Source: VBWE01 sp943372645 (GTDB lineage Bacteria > Bacteroidota > Bacteroidia > Palsa-965). From it: a stretch of DNA of 64,000 nucleotides. Below are positions 25,725 to 34,792 of the stretch, one piece after another. Made by a program: the position numbers and the translations under genes. The stretch covers positions 1 through 64,000 of the forward strand of contig CALRZN010000024.1 of the NCBI GenBank assembly GCA_943372645.1, read 5' to 3'. The stretch's first letter is position 1. Every line of letters starts with the position of its first letter. The notes beneath the pieces are model-generated. The model made no database searches. It was not told the DNA's origin and saw only the letters and a program-made list of their open reading frames with translations.

Positions 25725-25754
25725 ATAAAAAAAGGAAGCCGTAAAGCTTCCTTT
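25725..25754 (-). terminator. Terminator of the primary sigma factor gene
   Basis: AAAGGAAGC and GCTTCCTTT pair around a short loop and are followed on the minus strand by seven T residues. Confidence 0.85.
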
Positions 25755-25804
25755 ATGATCGTACACACCGCCGGAAAGGTGTCTGGTCAAACCGGCAGCG
25801 GTAG

Positions 25805-26674
25805 TTATCCGAGATACGTTTTCAGCAACTTGCTGCGCGAAGTGTGTTTCAGGCGGCGGATTGCTTTTTCTTTGATCTGGCGCACGCGTTCGCGGGTGAG
25901 GTCGAAACGTTCGCCGATTTCCTCGAGTGTGAGCGCATGCTCTCCGTTCAGGCCGAAGTACAGGCGAACCACATCAGCTTCGCGGGCCGTGAGCGTAGTA
26001 AGGGCGCGTTCGATTTCGCGGCGCAGCGACTCGTTGATGAGCCCGCCTTCCGGACTGGGCGTATCTTCGCTCTGCATCACGTCGTACATGTTGCTCGTGT
26101 TTTCGTCGCTGGTAGCCAGCGGCGCGTCCATCGAAACATGGCGGCCGGTATTTTTCAGTGCTTCTTTAATTTCTTCGGGCGACATTTCCAGCGCCTGCGC
26201 AATTTCATCGGCGCTCGGTTCGCGCTCAAATTCCTGCTCGAGGCGGGCAAATGTTTTGTTGATTTTGTTGATGGACCCGATTTTGTTCAGCGGGAGGCGT
26301 ACAATACGGCTCTGCTCGGCCAACGCCTGCAGAATCGACTGGCGGATCCACCAAACGGCGTACGAAATGAATTTGAAACCGCGGGTTTCGTCAAATCGCT
26401 GTGCGGCTTTGATGAGGCCCAGGTTGCCTTCGTTAATCAGGTCGGGGAGGCTGAGGCCCTGGTTCTGGTATTGTTTTGATACAGATACCACGAAACGCAG
26501 GTTGGCTTTTACCATTTTGGCGAGTGCCAGCTGATCCCCGGTTTTGATGCGGCGGGCAAGTTCAACTTCTTCTTCGGCTGTAATCAGGTCAACACGACCG
26601 ATTTCCTGTAAATACTTGTCAAGCGATGCAGTCTCACGATTCGTTACCTGCTTCGAAATTTTTAGTTGCCTCAT
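25805..26674 (-). CDS. rpoD: Primary RNA polymerase sigma factor (RpoD/SigA)
   Basis: 289 residues, the size of the short Bacteroidota primary sigma factor lacking region 1.1. Region 1.2 (SLDKYLQEIGRVDLITAEEE), region 2 (LANLRFVVSVSKQYQ-like, LPDLINEGNLGLIKAAQRFDETRGFKFISYAVWWIRQSI), region 3 and region 4 (READVVRLYFGLNGEHALTLEEIGERFDLTRERVRQIKEKAIRRLK) are all present. It directs core polymerase to the -33/-7 (TTTG/TAnnTTTG) promoters seen throughout this window. A hairpin terminator follows. Confidence 0.97.
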   Translation of the reverse strand: MRQLKISKQVTNRETASLDKYLQEIGRVDLITAEEEVELARRIKTGDQLALAKMVKANLRFVVSVSKQYQNQGLSLPDLINEGNLGLIKAAQRFDETRGFKFISYAVWWIRQSILQALAEQSRIVRLPLNKIGSINKINKTFARLEQEFEREPSADEIAQALEMSPEEIKEALKNTGRHVSMDAPLATSDENTSNMYDVMQSEDTPSPEGGLINESLRREIERALTTLTAREADVVRLYFGLNGEHALTLEEIGERFDLTRERVRQIKEKAIRRLKHTSRSKLLKTYLG

Positions 26675-26950
26675 CAGGGGAAAGTATAGGTTTAGTCAAA
26701 TAAGAGTGTGGTGTGTTAAAGCCTTTCTATTATACGAAGCGAAGCCCCTCAGGTTTCACTTTGTCAACTATTTTTGGTCCTGTTTTTCAACAATTCAAGA
26801 AAAAATGTTTAAAACCGCCGCATATCCGTTCGCCTGCTACCTGTTGTTTTCTTTGCCAGCTATGTACCGGGAGCAGCCGCGGGTATAATTTCATTTGCCC
26901 GCTTCGCTGAAATGTTGATTTTTGCTGCATACCTGTTTGCCCGTGTTTTT

Positions 26951-28270
26951 ATGATGCGTTTGTCCGTTGTACTCGTATTGCTCCTGTTTTGTTCCGTTTT
27001 TAATACGCGGATGCAGGCCCAGGTAACCCTGCGCGGGCAGTTACGCGATTCCGCCAGCAGTGAACCGATGCCGTATGCGCCTTTCGCACTCAAAGGCACC
27101 ACCCGCGGCGGTTTAACCGACCAGTTCGGGCGCTACGTTATAAAGGCCGACCGCCTGCCCGCCACGCTCGTGTTCAGCATGCTCGGTTATAAAACGCAGG
27201 AAGTACGTATAAGTGATACCACCGCACGCATTATAGTCATGCGCCCCTCCGTGCGCGAACTGCGGGAAGTGGTCATCAGCAGCGAACGTATTCAGATCCT
27301 GAATGAAAAAGACTATTTCGCTTACATCGATTTTGCATTTTACAACGAGCAGATCCTCGCCCTGGCCGTGCGGCCCAACGGGAAAACGGAACTGCAGTTG
27401 CTGGATACCGACGGCAAAGTGCTGCAAAAACTGCCCGTAAAAAAAACAGCCGAAAGCCTGTTTACCGATTGCCTCGGGGCGGTGCACCTGATTACGCCCG
27501 ACAGCACCTTCCAGGTGTATTATGATTATACCAAACTGCAGTTGCTCTATCCGTCAGACAAAGCCACGTTTGATAAAGTGATGTTCCCGTGCAAATGCCG
27601 AATTGCCGATTATTATTATTTCAGCTGGCCGGCGTATCGCGGTCTGAAGGTGAATTTTTATTACGCCGACTGGTACCGCAAAGGCGAACTGAAACCGTTT
27701 TACACGGCCAGCGACAGCGCCAAAATTGCAGGATTCCAGGCCAACTACAGCCTGGACTATTTCCTCGCACTGCGGCGGGTGCGGCCGTTTCCGAATCCGC
27801 GTTACACGGTTCCGTACAGTTTCCTGGTGGCGCACCTCGATTCGTTCCGGCTTACCGAACCGCTTTCCGAAGCCGATGCGCGCTGGCTTACACCGATTGA
27901 TGCACCCATTTACGCCGCGGGCAAACAGGCTTTTGTGTTCAATTATGCGGATACCAGCATCCTGCGTTTTTCAAAAACCGGGGAGCTGGAAAAAAAACTG
28001 CCCTTCCCACAGGCAAAAAGCGTATACCTTAAAAAAGAAATGCTGGTGGATGAATTTACCGGGCGCATGTACACCTGGGAAGAATACAACGGGCACAGCG
28101 TATTCAGCCGCATTGATCCGGAAACCGGGAAAATAATCAGCCAGTTTGCCGTAGATGATCGTTCGTACATCAGCAAACCCAAGCTCCGCAACGGCGTGCT
28201 CTATTTCCTGTACCGCGATACCCGAGCCGAACTTCCGCGAAAAATAAACCGGATGGTGGTGGTGGATTGA
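26951..28270 (+). CDS. Secreted CarboxypepD_reg-like/beta-propeller-like protein
   Basis: About 439 residues with a signal peptide (MMRLSVVLVLLLFCSVFNTRMQAQ). Residues 25-105 form a carboxypeptidase-regulatory-like (CarbopepD_reg_2) domain: LRGQLRDSASSEPMPYAPFALKG, GGLTDQFGRYVIKAD, VFSMLGYKTQEV. The rest (about 125-439) consists of short strand-turn repeats (VRPNGKTELQLLDTDGKVLQ, FSKTGELEKKLPFPQ, RIDPETGKIISQF) that suggest a beta-propeller. No T9SS domain, so periplasmic or outer-membrane attached. The first of two adjacent ATG codons at 26951 was used; a longer frame from 26912 would spoil the signal peptide. Confidence 0.75.
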   Translation: MMRLSVVLVLLLFCSVFNTRMQAQVTLRGQLRDSASSEPMPYAPFALKGTTRGGLTDQFGRYVIKADRLPATLVFSMLGYKTQEVRISDTTARIIVMRPSVRELREVVISSERIQILNEKDYFAYIDFAFYNEQILALAVRPNGKTELQLLDTDGKVLQKLPVKKTAESLFTDCLGAVHLITPDSTFQVYYDYTKLQLLYPSDKATFDKVMFPCKCRIADYYYFSWPAYRGLKVNFYYADWYRKGELKPFYTASDSAKIAGFQANYSLDYFLALRRVRPFPNPRYTVPYSFLVAHLDSFRLTEPLSEADARWLTPIDAPIYAAGKQAFVFNYADTSILRFSKTGELEKKLPFPQAKSVYLKKEMLVDEFTGRMYTWEEYNGHSVFSRIDPETGKIISQFAVDDRSYISKPKLRNGVLYFLYRDTRAELPRKINRMVVVD

Positions 28271-28305
28271 TCGTATAAAATTTCTTCGAAATAGATCCTG
28301 CATTT

Positions 28306-28418
28306 AGTTGGCAGTTTGCAATTGGCAGTTTGCAGTTTTTGCGCTGTATTCCAATGAATAAGAGCAACTTCCGGACTAAAAATCAGAACTGCAAACTGCA
28401 AATTGCAAACTGCCAACT
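28306..28418. repeat. GCAGTTTGCA palindromic element, copy 1
   Basis: The left arm repeats GGCAGTTTGCA, and the right arm (from 28387) repeats AACTGCAAACTGCAAATTGC in inverse orientation, ending in CTGCCAACT. About 45 bases of loop lie between. A second copy with a different loop is at 50921. Confidence 0.75.
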
Positions 28419-28467
28419 GGATCATAAACGGAACAAAAACGCCGCGGTTAAAGGTTCAATTTCGTAC

Positions 28468-28497
28468 CAAAAAAAATCCCCACCAACCTGGCAGGGA
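28468..28497 (-). terminator. Terminator of pnp
   Basis: TCCCTGCC and GGTGGGGA pair (with two G-T pairs) around a 5-base loop, followed on the minus strand by eight T residues. Confidence 0.8.
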
Positions 28498-28525
28498 CTT
28501 TTTCAAAAAAGTGACTTATTAGAAC

Positions 28526-30724
28526 TTAGTTCTGATCGGTTTTAAACGGACGACGGTCGCCTTTCGGTTTTCCGCTGCCACCGGTGCGCTGCTGCGGCTC
28601 TACGTAACCTTCCGGTTTCGGGAGCAGGGCTTTGCGCGAGAGGCGGTATTTGCCGGTTTTTTCGTCGATTTCAACCAGTTTCACCTGGATGATATCGCCT
28701 TCTTTCAGCACACCGTCCATGGTATCGAGGCGGCGCCATTCGATTTCTGAAATGTGCAGCAGGCCATCTTTGCCCGGCATAAATTCAACGAATGCACCGA
28801 ATGCGGTGATTGTTTTCACTTTGCCTTCGTAGGTTTCGCCTACATCCGGTGTGGAAGCAATGCCGCGGATTTTCGCGAGTGCTTTGTCAATGGCTTCTTT
28901 GTTCGGGCCTGCAACGTCAATCATACCAAACTCACCAACTTCTTCGATAACGATGGTGGTTCCGGTTTCACGCTGCATTTCCTGGATAATTTTTCCGCCG
29001 GGTCCGATAACGGCACCGATGTACTCGCGCGGGATGCGGGTCTGCACAATGCGCGGGGTGTGCGGTTTCAGTTCTTCGTTCGGCTGTTCAAGCGTTTTCA
29101 GCATTTCGCCGAGGATGTGCAGGCGGCCTTCGCGGGCCTGTGCCAGCGCCTGTTCCATTACTTCGTACGGCAGACCGTCTACTTTCAGGTCCATCTGTAC
29201 TGCAGTAATGCCGTCGCGGGTACCGCACACTTTAAAGTCCATATCGCCCAGGTGATCTTCATCACCAAGAATGTCGCTCAGGATCTGGAATTTGCCCGAC
29301 TTGTCGGTGATCAGTCCCATTGCAATACCCGAAACCGGTTTCTTGATCTGGATACCTGCATCCATCAGCGCCAGCGTACCGGCACAAACCGTAGCCATTG
29401 ATGATGAACCGTTCGATTCGAGAATGTCCGATACAATGCGGATGGTGTAAGGCGTTTCCGGCAGCATGTTTTTCAGTGCGCGGAGGGCCAGGTTACCGTG
29501 TCCCACTTCGCGGCGTCCCGGGCCGCGGTTCGGTTTGGCTTCGCCGGTTGAGAAACCGGGGAAGTTGTAGTGCAGCAGGAATTTGGCGTCGCCCTGGTAA
29601 ATAGCGCCGTCAATCATCTGTGCATCGAGTTTGGTGCCGAGCGTTACCGAGGTCAGCGACTGTGTTTCACCGCGGGTGAAAACTGCTGAACCGTGTGCCG
29701 AAGGCAGGTAGTTTACTTCTGACCAGATGGGGCGGATTTCGGTGGTTTTGCGGCCATCGAGGCGTTTACCTTCATCCAGGATGCAGCGGCGAACTGCATC
29801 GTATTCCACATCGTGGAAATATTTTTTCGCGAGCGATTTTTTCTCATCGGTGCGTGCTTCTTCCGGAAGCGATTCCCACCAGGCATCAAATACCGCGCGG
29901 AAACCTTCACGGCGTGCATGTTTGTTGGCATTGCCCGAGGCAGCTACCGCATAAACACCGTCGTATGTTGCTTTTGCCACGGCTTCGCGCAACTCTTCGT
30001 CGTGCGTTTCGTGGTTGTATTCGCGTTTGGTGGTTTTGCCAACCAGCGCAGCCAGTTCGTTGATGGCGCTGATCTGCAGGCGGATCGCTTCGTGACCGAA
30101 TTTGATGGCCGCAAGCATATCGGCTTCGCTTACTTCTTTCATTTCGCCTTCCACCATGTTGATGTCTTTGGCGCTGCCCGAAATAACGATGTCAAGATCT
30201 GATACGGCAAGCTGTTCGAGGGTCGGGTTGATGATGAATTTGCCATCCACACGGCCTACGCGAACTTCCGAAATCGGACCGTTGAACGGTACGTCAGAAA
30301 CTGCAATGGCAGCCGATGCGGCAAGTGCAGTAAGACAATCCGGCGGGAAGTTGAGGTCGCCCGAAATCAGCGAAATCATTACCTGTGTGTCAGCATGATA
30401 ATCTTCCGGGAAGAGCGGGCGCAGGGCGCGGTCAACCAGACGGCTGGTTAATACTTCATAATCCGACAGTTTGGCTTCGCGGCGGAAAAAGCTGCCCGGG
30501 ATGCGGCCTGTGGATGCGAATTTTTCCTGGTAATCAACGGTGAGCGGCATAAAATCAACGCCCGGTTTTGCTTCCGGTGCTGATACTACGGTGGCCAGCA
30601 GCATGGTGTTGCCCATACGCACGACAACCGATCCGTCGGCCTGTTTGGCCAGCTTGCCTGTTTCTATGGTGATGGTTCTGCCGTCTCCTATATCAAAGGT
30701 TTTCTGGATTCCTAATTGTGACAT
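28526..30724 (-). CDS. pnp: Polyribonucleotide nucleotidyltransferase (PNPase)
   Basis: 732 residues. Two RNase PH domains (about 10-225 and 325-540, with TRGETQSLTSVTLGTKLDAQ and ILGDEDHLGDMDFKVCGT), a KH domain (about 570-630, GAVIGPGGKIIQEMQRETGT) and an S1 domain (about 635-705, GKVKTITAFGAFVEFMPGKDGLLHISE). It degrades RNA 3' to 5' by phosphorolysis. The Gly/Arg/Lys-rich tail is common in this phylum. rpsO lies immediately upstream as in most bacteria, separated here by a terminator-like hairpin. Confidence 0.98.
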   Translation of the reverse strand: MSQLGIQKTFDIGDGRTITIETGKLAKQADGSVVVRMGNTMLLATVVSAPEAKPGVDFMPLTVDYQEKFASTGRIPGSFFRREAKLSDYEVLTSRLVDRALRPLFPEDYHADTQVMISLISGDLNFPPDCLTALAASAAIAVSDVPFNGPISEVRVGRVDGKFIINPTLEQLAVSDLDIVISGSAKDINMVEGEMKEVSEADMLAAIKFGHEAIRLQISAINELAALVGKTTKREYNHETHDEELREAVAKATYDGVYAVAASGNANKHARREGFRAVFDAWWESLPEEARTDEKKSLAKKYFHDVEYDAVRRCILDEGKRLDGRKTTEIRPIWSEVNYLPSAHGSAVFTRGETQSLTSVTLGTKLDAQMIDGAIYQGDAKFLLHYNFPGFSTGEAKPNRGPGRREVGHGNLALRALKNMLPETPYTIRIVSDILESNGSSSMATVCAGTLALMDAGIQIKKPVSGIAMGLITDKSGKFQILSDILGDEDHLGDMDFKVCGTRDGITAVQMDLKVDGLPYEVMEQALAQAREGRLHILGEMLKTLEQPNEELKPHTPRIVQTRIPREYIGAVIGPGGKIIQEMQRETGTTIVIEEVGEFGMIDVAGPNKEAIDKALAKIRGIASTPDVGETYEGKVKTITAFGAFVEFMPGKDGLLHISEIEWRRLDTMDGVLKEGDIIQVKLVEIDEKTGKYRLSRKALLPKPEGYVEPQQRTGGSGKPKGDRRPFKTDQN

Positions 30725-30761
30725 AAATGCTTAAATTTAAAATGGATAAGTTAAATGTATA

Positions 30762-30797
30762 AAATAAGAAAGCATCCCGGAGATAATGGGGATGCTT
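30762..30797 (-). terminator. Terminator of rpsO
   Basis: AAGCATCCC and GGGATGCTT form a perfect 9-bp stem with a T-rich tail on the minus strand. It lies between rpsO and pnp and would make pnp depend on read-through or its own promoter. Confidence 0.75.
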
Positions 30798-30818
30798 TTC
30801 CTATTGTTCGTTCCATCC

Positions 30819-31088
30819 TTACTTACGGATGTCGAGTTTCTTGATAATGGCCCGGTAACGCTCAATGTCCGTGTGTTTCAGGTAATCGAGGAGGCTTTTG
30901 CGTTTGCCTACCAGGTTCACCAGCGAACGCTGTGTGTGTTTGTCTTTCGGGCTCTTTTTCATGTGGCCGGTCAGGAAGTTAATGCGCTGTGTAAACAGGG
31001 CAACCTGGGCTTCTGATGAACCAGTGTCTTTGGCGGATTTTCCGTATGTGGTGAAAATCTCTGTTTTCTTTTCTGCAGTCAGGTACAT
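30819..31088 (-). CDS. rpsO: 30S ribosomal protein S15
   Basis: 89 residues, the standard length. Conserved features are GSSEAQVALFTQRINFLTGHMK, HTQRSLVNLVGKRKSLLDYL and RYRAIIKKLDIRK. S15 binds 16S rRNA and nucleates the platform of the small subunit. Its leader contains a small hairpin (31115-31130), which may take part in the autoregulation known for rpsO, and its promoter box is at 31135. Confidence 0.98.
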   Translation of the reverse strand: MYLTAEKKTEIFTTYGKSAKDTGSSEAQVALFTQRINFLTGHMKKSPKDKHTQRSLVNLVGKRKSLLDYLKHTDIERYRAIIKKLDIRK

Positions 31089-31114
31089 GTTGACTTTTAA
31101 ATTATTGAGTTTAG

Positions 31115-31130
31115 CCGTTTTATTAAACGG
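31115..31130 (-). promoter_or_regulatory. Hairpin in the rpsO leader
   Basis: CCGTTT and AAACGG pair perfectly around a 4-base loop, between the promoter box and the rpsO start codon. Candidate autoregulatory element; no T-run follows. Confidence 0.4.
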
Positions 31131-31134
31131 ACTG

Positions 31135-31142
31135 CAAAGATA
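31135..31142 (-). promoter_or_regulatory. -7 box (TATCTTTG) for rpsO
   Basis: Perfect TAnnTTTG on the minus strand, 46 bases before the rpsO ATG; a TTG lies about 22 bases further upstream as a possible -33 element. Confidence 0.65.
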
Positions 31143-31238
31143 GGCTTTTCTTTTAAAATGACAAGCCCCGGCAAAATAATCTGCCTTTCCCGGCGCAACT
31201 TTTTCACCAGGAAAATTAAATCATTGAAAAACAGTGAA

Positions 31239-32084
31239 TTACGATTTGAAAACGACCAGCAGGCGCGAAAGCGTGGCTTTCAGTTCGCGGCGGGAAACGA
31301 TTTTATCGAGGAAACCGTGTTCCAGCACAAACTCGCTGGTCTGGAAGCCTTTCGGCAGGTCTTTGCCGATGGTTTCCTTAACCACACGCGGACCGGCAAA
31401 ACCGATGAGCGCACCGGGTTCGGCAATGTTCAGGTCGCCGAGCATGGCGTACGAAGCCGTTACACCGCCGGTAGTCGGATCGGTAAGCAACGATATATAA
31501 GGTATGCCGGCATCGTCCATCAGCGCCAGTTTGGCGGAGGTTTTGGCCATCTGCATCAGCGAAAACGCAGCTTCCATCATACGCGCACCACCCGACTTGG
31601 AGATGATCATCAGCGGAATGCGTTTTTCAAGGCAGTAATCAATGGCACGTGCAATTTTTTCACCTACCACCGAACCCATCGAACCGCCGATGAATCCGAA
31701 ATCCATACAGCACACCACCAGGTCGTTGCCGTCAACAACGCCGTGTGCACTGCGCAGCGCATCTTTCAGCCCGCTTTTGTTTTGCGATTCAACAAGGCGG
31801 TTGGTGTATTTCTTGGTATCGGTAAAATTCAGCGGGTCGCCCGAAGTCAGATCCGGGTTCAGTTCTAAATATTCGTTGTTGTCGAAAATAATTTCAAAAT
31901 ACTCGGCCGAGCCGATGCGGTCGTGGTATTCGCAATGCTGACACACGTACAGGTTTGCAATGTGCTCGTTGGTCGGGCAGATTTTTTTGCAGGAAGGACA
32001 TTTATACCACAGGCCTTCGGGAGTTTCTTTTTTCTCCTTGGTGGACGTGGTGATGCCTTCTTTTATTCGTTTAAACCAACTCAT
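31239..32084 (-). CDS. accD: Acetyl-CoA carboxylase carboxyltransferase subunit beta
   Basis: 281 residues. An N-terminal C4 zinc ribbon (YKCPSCKKICP ... LYVCQHCEYHDR) precedes the crotonase-like carboxyltransferase domain with VVCCMDFGFIGGSMGSVVGEK, SGGARMMEAAFSLMQMAKTSA and DPTTGGVTASYAMLGDLN. With AccA it transfers CO2 from biotin to acetyl-CoA, the first step of fatty-acid synthesis. Lies 44 bases downstream of fbaB on the same strand, so co-transcription is likely. Confidence 0.97.
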   Translation of the reverse strand: MSWFKRIKEGITTSTKEKKETPEGLWYKCPSCKKICPTNEHIANLYVCQHCEYHDRIGSAEYFEIIFDNNEYLELNPDLTSGDPLNFTDTKKYTNRLVESQNKSGLKDALRSAHGVVDGNDLVVCCMDFGFIGGSMGSVVGEKIARAIDYCLEKRIPLMIISKSGGARMMEAAFSLMQMAKTSAKLALMDDAGIPYISLLTDPTTGGVTASYAMLGDLNIAEPGALIGFAGPRVVKETIGKDLPKGFQTSEFVLEHGFLDKIVSRRELKATLSRLLVVFKS

Positions 32085-32128
32085 GGTTTTGTGTTGTTAG
32101 TTGAAAATCGCCGGAAAATCACCGGAAA

Positions 32129-33190
32129 TTACGCAATAGTAACCTCATTGCAAAGGTAAACGTCCTGTATGGCGTTCAGCAGGGCCACGCCTTCTTTCAG
32201 CGGCTTCTGGAATGCCTTGCGGCCCGAGATCAGCCCGTGTCCGCCGGCGCGTTTGTTGATTACCGCGGTTGCCACTGCTTCCGCAAGATCGGTAGCCCCT
32301 TTCGATTCGCCGCCCGAGTTGATGAGGCCGTTGCGTCCCATGTAGCAGTTGGCTACCATGTAACGGGTCAGGTCAATCGGGTGATCGGTGGTTAATTCGC
32401 TATATACTTTCGGATGTGTTTTACCGAAATTGAGCGCATTGTATCCGCCGTTGTTGGTCGGCAGTTTCTGTTTAATAATGTCGGCCTGGATGGTAACGCC
32501 GATGTGTGTGGCCTGGCTGCTGATGTCGGTGGCGGTATGGTAATCCACACCGTCTTTTTTGAAACCGCTGTTGCGCAGGTAGCACCACAGGATGGTGGCC
32601 ATGCCCAGTTCGTGTGCACGTTCAAAAGCGCGTGCCACTTCCACTATCTGGCGGCCCGATTCGGGCGAACCGAAATAAATGGTGGCACCTACTGCGGCCG
32701 CACCAATGCGCCACGCTTCGTCCACCGAACCAAACATAATCTGGTCAAATTTATTCGGGTAGGTAAGGAATTCGTTGTGGTTGATTTTTACAATAAACGG
32801 AATGCGGTGCGCGTATTTGCGCGACAGGCCGGCAAGTACGCCGTAGGTAGAAGCCACCGCGTTGCAGCCGCCTTCAACAGCTAAGTTTACAATGCCTTCC
32901 GAATCAAAACAAACCGGGTTCGGGGCAAACGATGCGCCCGCCGAATGTTCGATGCCCTGGTCAACCGGCAGAATGCTCACGTAACCGGTGTTGGCCAAAC
33001 GGCCGGTGCCATAAATGGCCTGGAGGTTACGCAGTACCTGTGGCGTACGGTTGCTGAGGCTGAAACAGCGGTCAACAAAATCGCCACCCGGAAGGTGAAT
33101 CTGGTTCTTCGTGATCGTTTTACATTCGTGGTTCAGCAGGCTGTCGGCCTGGCTGCCTAACTGTTCGCGGATAAAGTCAATCGTTGCCAT
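32129..33190 (-). CDS. fbaB: Class I fructose-bisphosphate aldolase (FbaB type)
   Basis: 353 residues, matching archaeal-type/FbaB class I aldolases. Key features are GYVSILPVDQGIEHSAGASF, FIVKINHNEF with a Lys of the Schiff-base region, GATIYFGSPES and GRNGLINSGGESKGATDL near the phosphate site. It cleaves fructose 1,6-bisphosphate in glycolysis or runs in reverse in gluconeogenesis. ATG 33190 was chosen over a start 43 codons upstream because the family starts at MATIDFI and a TAACTTTG box lies 29 bases before this ATG. Confidence 0.95.
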   Translation of the reverse strand: MATIDFIREQLGSQADSLLNHECKTITKNQIHLPGGDFVDRCFSLSNRTPQVLRNLQAIYGTGRLANTGYVSILPVDQGIEHSAGASFAPNPVCFDSEGIVNLAVEGGCNAVASTYGVLAGLSRKYAHRIPFIVKINHNEFLTYPNKFDQIMFGSVDEAWRIGAAAVGATIYFGSPESGRQIVEVARAFERAHELGMATILWCYLRNSGFKKDGVDYHTATDISSQATHIGVTIQADIIKQKLPTNNGGYNALNFGKTHPKVYSELTTDHPIDLTRYMVANCYMGRNGLINSGGESKGATDLAEAVATAVINKRAGGHGLISGRKAFQKPLKEGVALLNAIQDVYLCNEVTIA

Positions 33191-33219
33191 TGGTCTTTTA
33201 ATCTGTTTTAACAGGGTGG

Positions 33220-33227
33220 CAAAGTTA
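33220..33227 (-). promoter_or_regulatory. -7 box (TAACTTTG) for fbaB
   Basis: Matches TAnnTTTG on the minus strand, 29 bases before ATG 33190, and lies inside the rejected longer frame, which supports the chosen start. Confidence 0.6.
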
Positions 33228-33363
33228 AAAGAAGTTTTGAAATGCCGGGCGCATTTGGTTAAGTTGCTTAAAATCAACGGGTCGTAAATTTTCCGGGGTT
33301 TTTTACCGCTTTTTGCCACAGGCGATCATCCGGGCCGGGCAAATGACGAACTTTGCAGGAGTT

Positions 33364-34785
33364 ATGAACGAGCAGGAGCCATTTAACCATGCTGTTGTGC
33401 TGCCCGGAAGGCGGGCAGGACATGCGCTTGTACTCACCTACGAAGCAGCCAAGCGGCTGGGCTGGAACTTTGTTACCATTAAATCCGGTGAACTCATCTG
33501 CCTGTTGCGCGACCCGGCCGGCCACGAAATATTAATCCGGTTCACATTCGTGGCAGAAAAAGTGAACATGGCATGCACCGGTGCCGGCGATGAGCAGGCG
33601 CGTCAACTGGCTGCCGCATTTGAAAAAACGGTTTCGAAACTTTCCGGCCTGGCCGATACTGAAACGTTAGACGAAGAATACCGCGCACTACACCAGGCCT
33701 ATTTTGCTGGCGAACAGTTGGTGCAGCAGCCACAGCCCGGACTTGCCGGAATCATTCGCCCGGTTTCCGGGTACAGAATTACACCGGTACTGCTGTTGAT
33801 CAACGTATTAATTTACCTCGTAATGGTGGGCAGCGGTGTAAACTGGCTGATGCCCGACCCGGAGTTAATGATTCAATGGGGCGCCAACTACAAACCGCTT
33901 ACCTTGAACGGCGGCTGGTGGCGTCTGCTTACTGCTGGCTTTTTGCATTTCGGTATAATACATCTTGCGATGAATATGTTTGCGCTGGTTCAGATCGGGC
34001 AAACGATTGAACGTTTTATCGGTTCGTGGCGTTTTCTCGTCGCGTATCTCATTGCCCTCATCAGTGGTAACATCCTCAGCCTCGCCTGGAATGATATCAG
34101 CATCTCGGCGGGTGCTTCCGGTGCGGTGTTTGGCATGTTCGGGGTTTTTCTTGCGCTGCTTACCACCAAACTTATTGCCCGTTCCGTGCGCCGCTCGTTG
34201 CTCATGAGCATCATTTCGGTCATTGGTTTTAACCTCGTGTTTGGCATGCAGGCGGGTATTGACAATGCAGGACACATCGGCGGACTTATCGGCGGCTTGC
34301 TGGCCGGTTATGCTATGGTACCGGCGCTGCGGAAGCATGATAAGTCGCTGCGCGGATACGGTTTAATTGCACTGCTGGGTATTGCTGTAATTTCCCTGGC
34401 CATCATTGTGCTTAAAAAACTGCCAAATGATTACCCGGCGTTTGATAAACGCATGGAGCAAATAACACAGCTGGAAGAAAAAGCACTTGCTGTTTTTAAT
34501 AACATCGGTGCTGAATCGGATCTGTCATTACCCGGGAAAATAAACAGCGAAGGCATTCCGGCCTGGAAACGGATCATCCGCCTGACCGATGAAATTGATT
34601 CGCTCAACCTGCCGGATGCATACAAGGAAAGAAATAAACACCTGCGAAAATATGCGGAGTTGCGTTTAAAGAGTTATGAATTACGTTACAATGCAGCAAC
34701 TGCCGATTCGCAAACGTACGATGAGGAAATAAAACAAACAGAACTGGAAATCGAAAAGCTGCTGAAGGAATTAAACAAAAAGTAA
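33364..34785 (+). CDS. Rhomboid-family intramembrane serine protease
   Basis: About 473 residues. A soluble N-terminal region (about 1-135), then a six-helix rhomboid core: HLAMNMFALVQIG (with the His/Asn pair of helix 2), catalytic Ser in ISAGASGAVFGMFG and catalytic His in NAGHIGGLIGGLLAGY. A seventh membrane segment (YGLIALLGIAVISLAIIVL) and a charged coiled-coil tail (about 390-473) follow. It cleaves membrane proteins within the bilayer; substrate unknown. ATG 33364 was preferred: GAACTTTG, one base off the -7 consensus, ends 11 bases before it. Upstream in-frame starts exist at 33313 and 33343. Confidence 0.88.
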   Translation: MNEQEPFNHAVVLPGRRAGHALVLTYEAAKRLGWNFVTIKSGELICLLRDPAGHEILIRFTFVAEKVNMACTGAGDEQARQLAAAFEKTVSKLSGLADTETLDEEYRALHQAYFAGEQLVQQPQPGLAGIIRPVSGYRITPVLLLINVLIYLVMVGSGVNWLMPDPELMIQWGANYKPLTLNGGWWRLLTAGFLHFGIIHLAMNMFALVQIGQTIERFIGSWRFLVAYLIALISGNILSLAWNDISISAGASGAVFGMFGVFLALLTTKLIARSVRRSLLMSIISVIGFNLVFGMQAGIDNAGHIGGLIGGLLAGYAMVPALRKHDKSLRGYGLIALLGIAVISLAIIVLKKLPNDYPAFDKRMEQITQLEEKALAVFNNIGAESDLSLPGKINSEGIPAWKRIIRLTDEIDSLNLPDAYKERNKHLRKYAELRLKSYELRYNAATADSQTYDEEIKQTELEIEKLLKELNKK

Positions 34786-34792
34786 AACGACC

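Noticed and set aside
26729..26767. TTGACA and TATAAT upstream of the primary sigma factor gene as a classical sigma-70 promoter
   Set aside because: The two hexamers are 27 bases apart, far from the usual 17, and the phylum uses TTTG/TAnnTTTG promoters.
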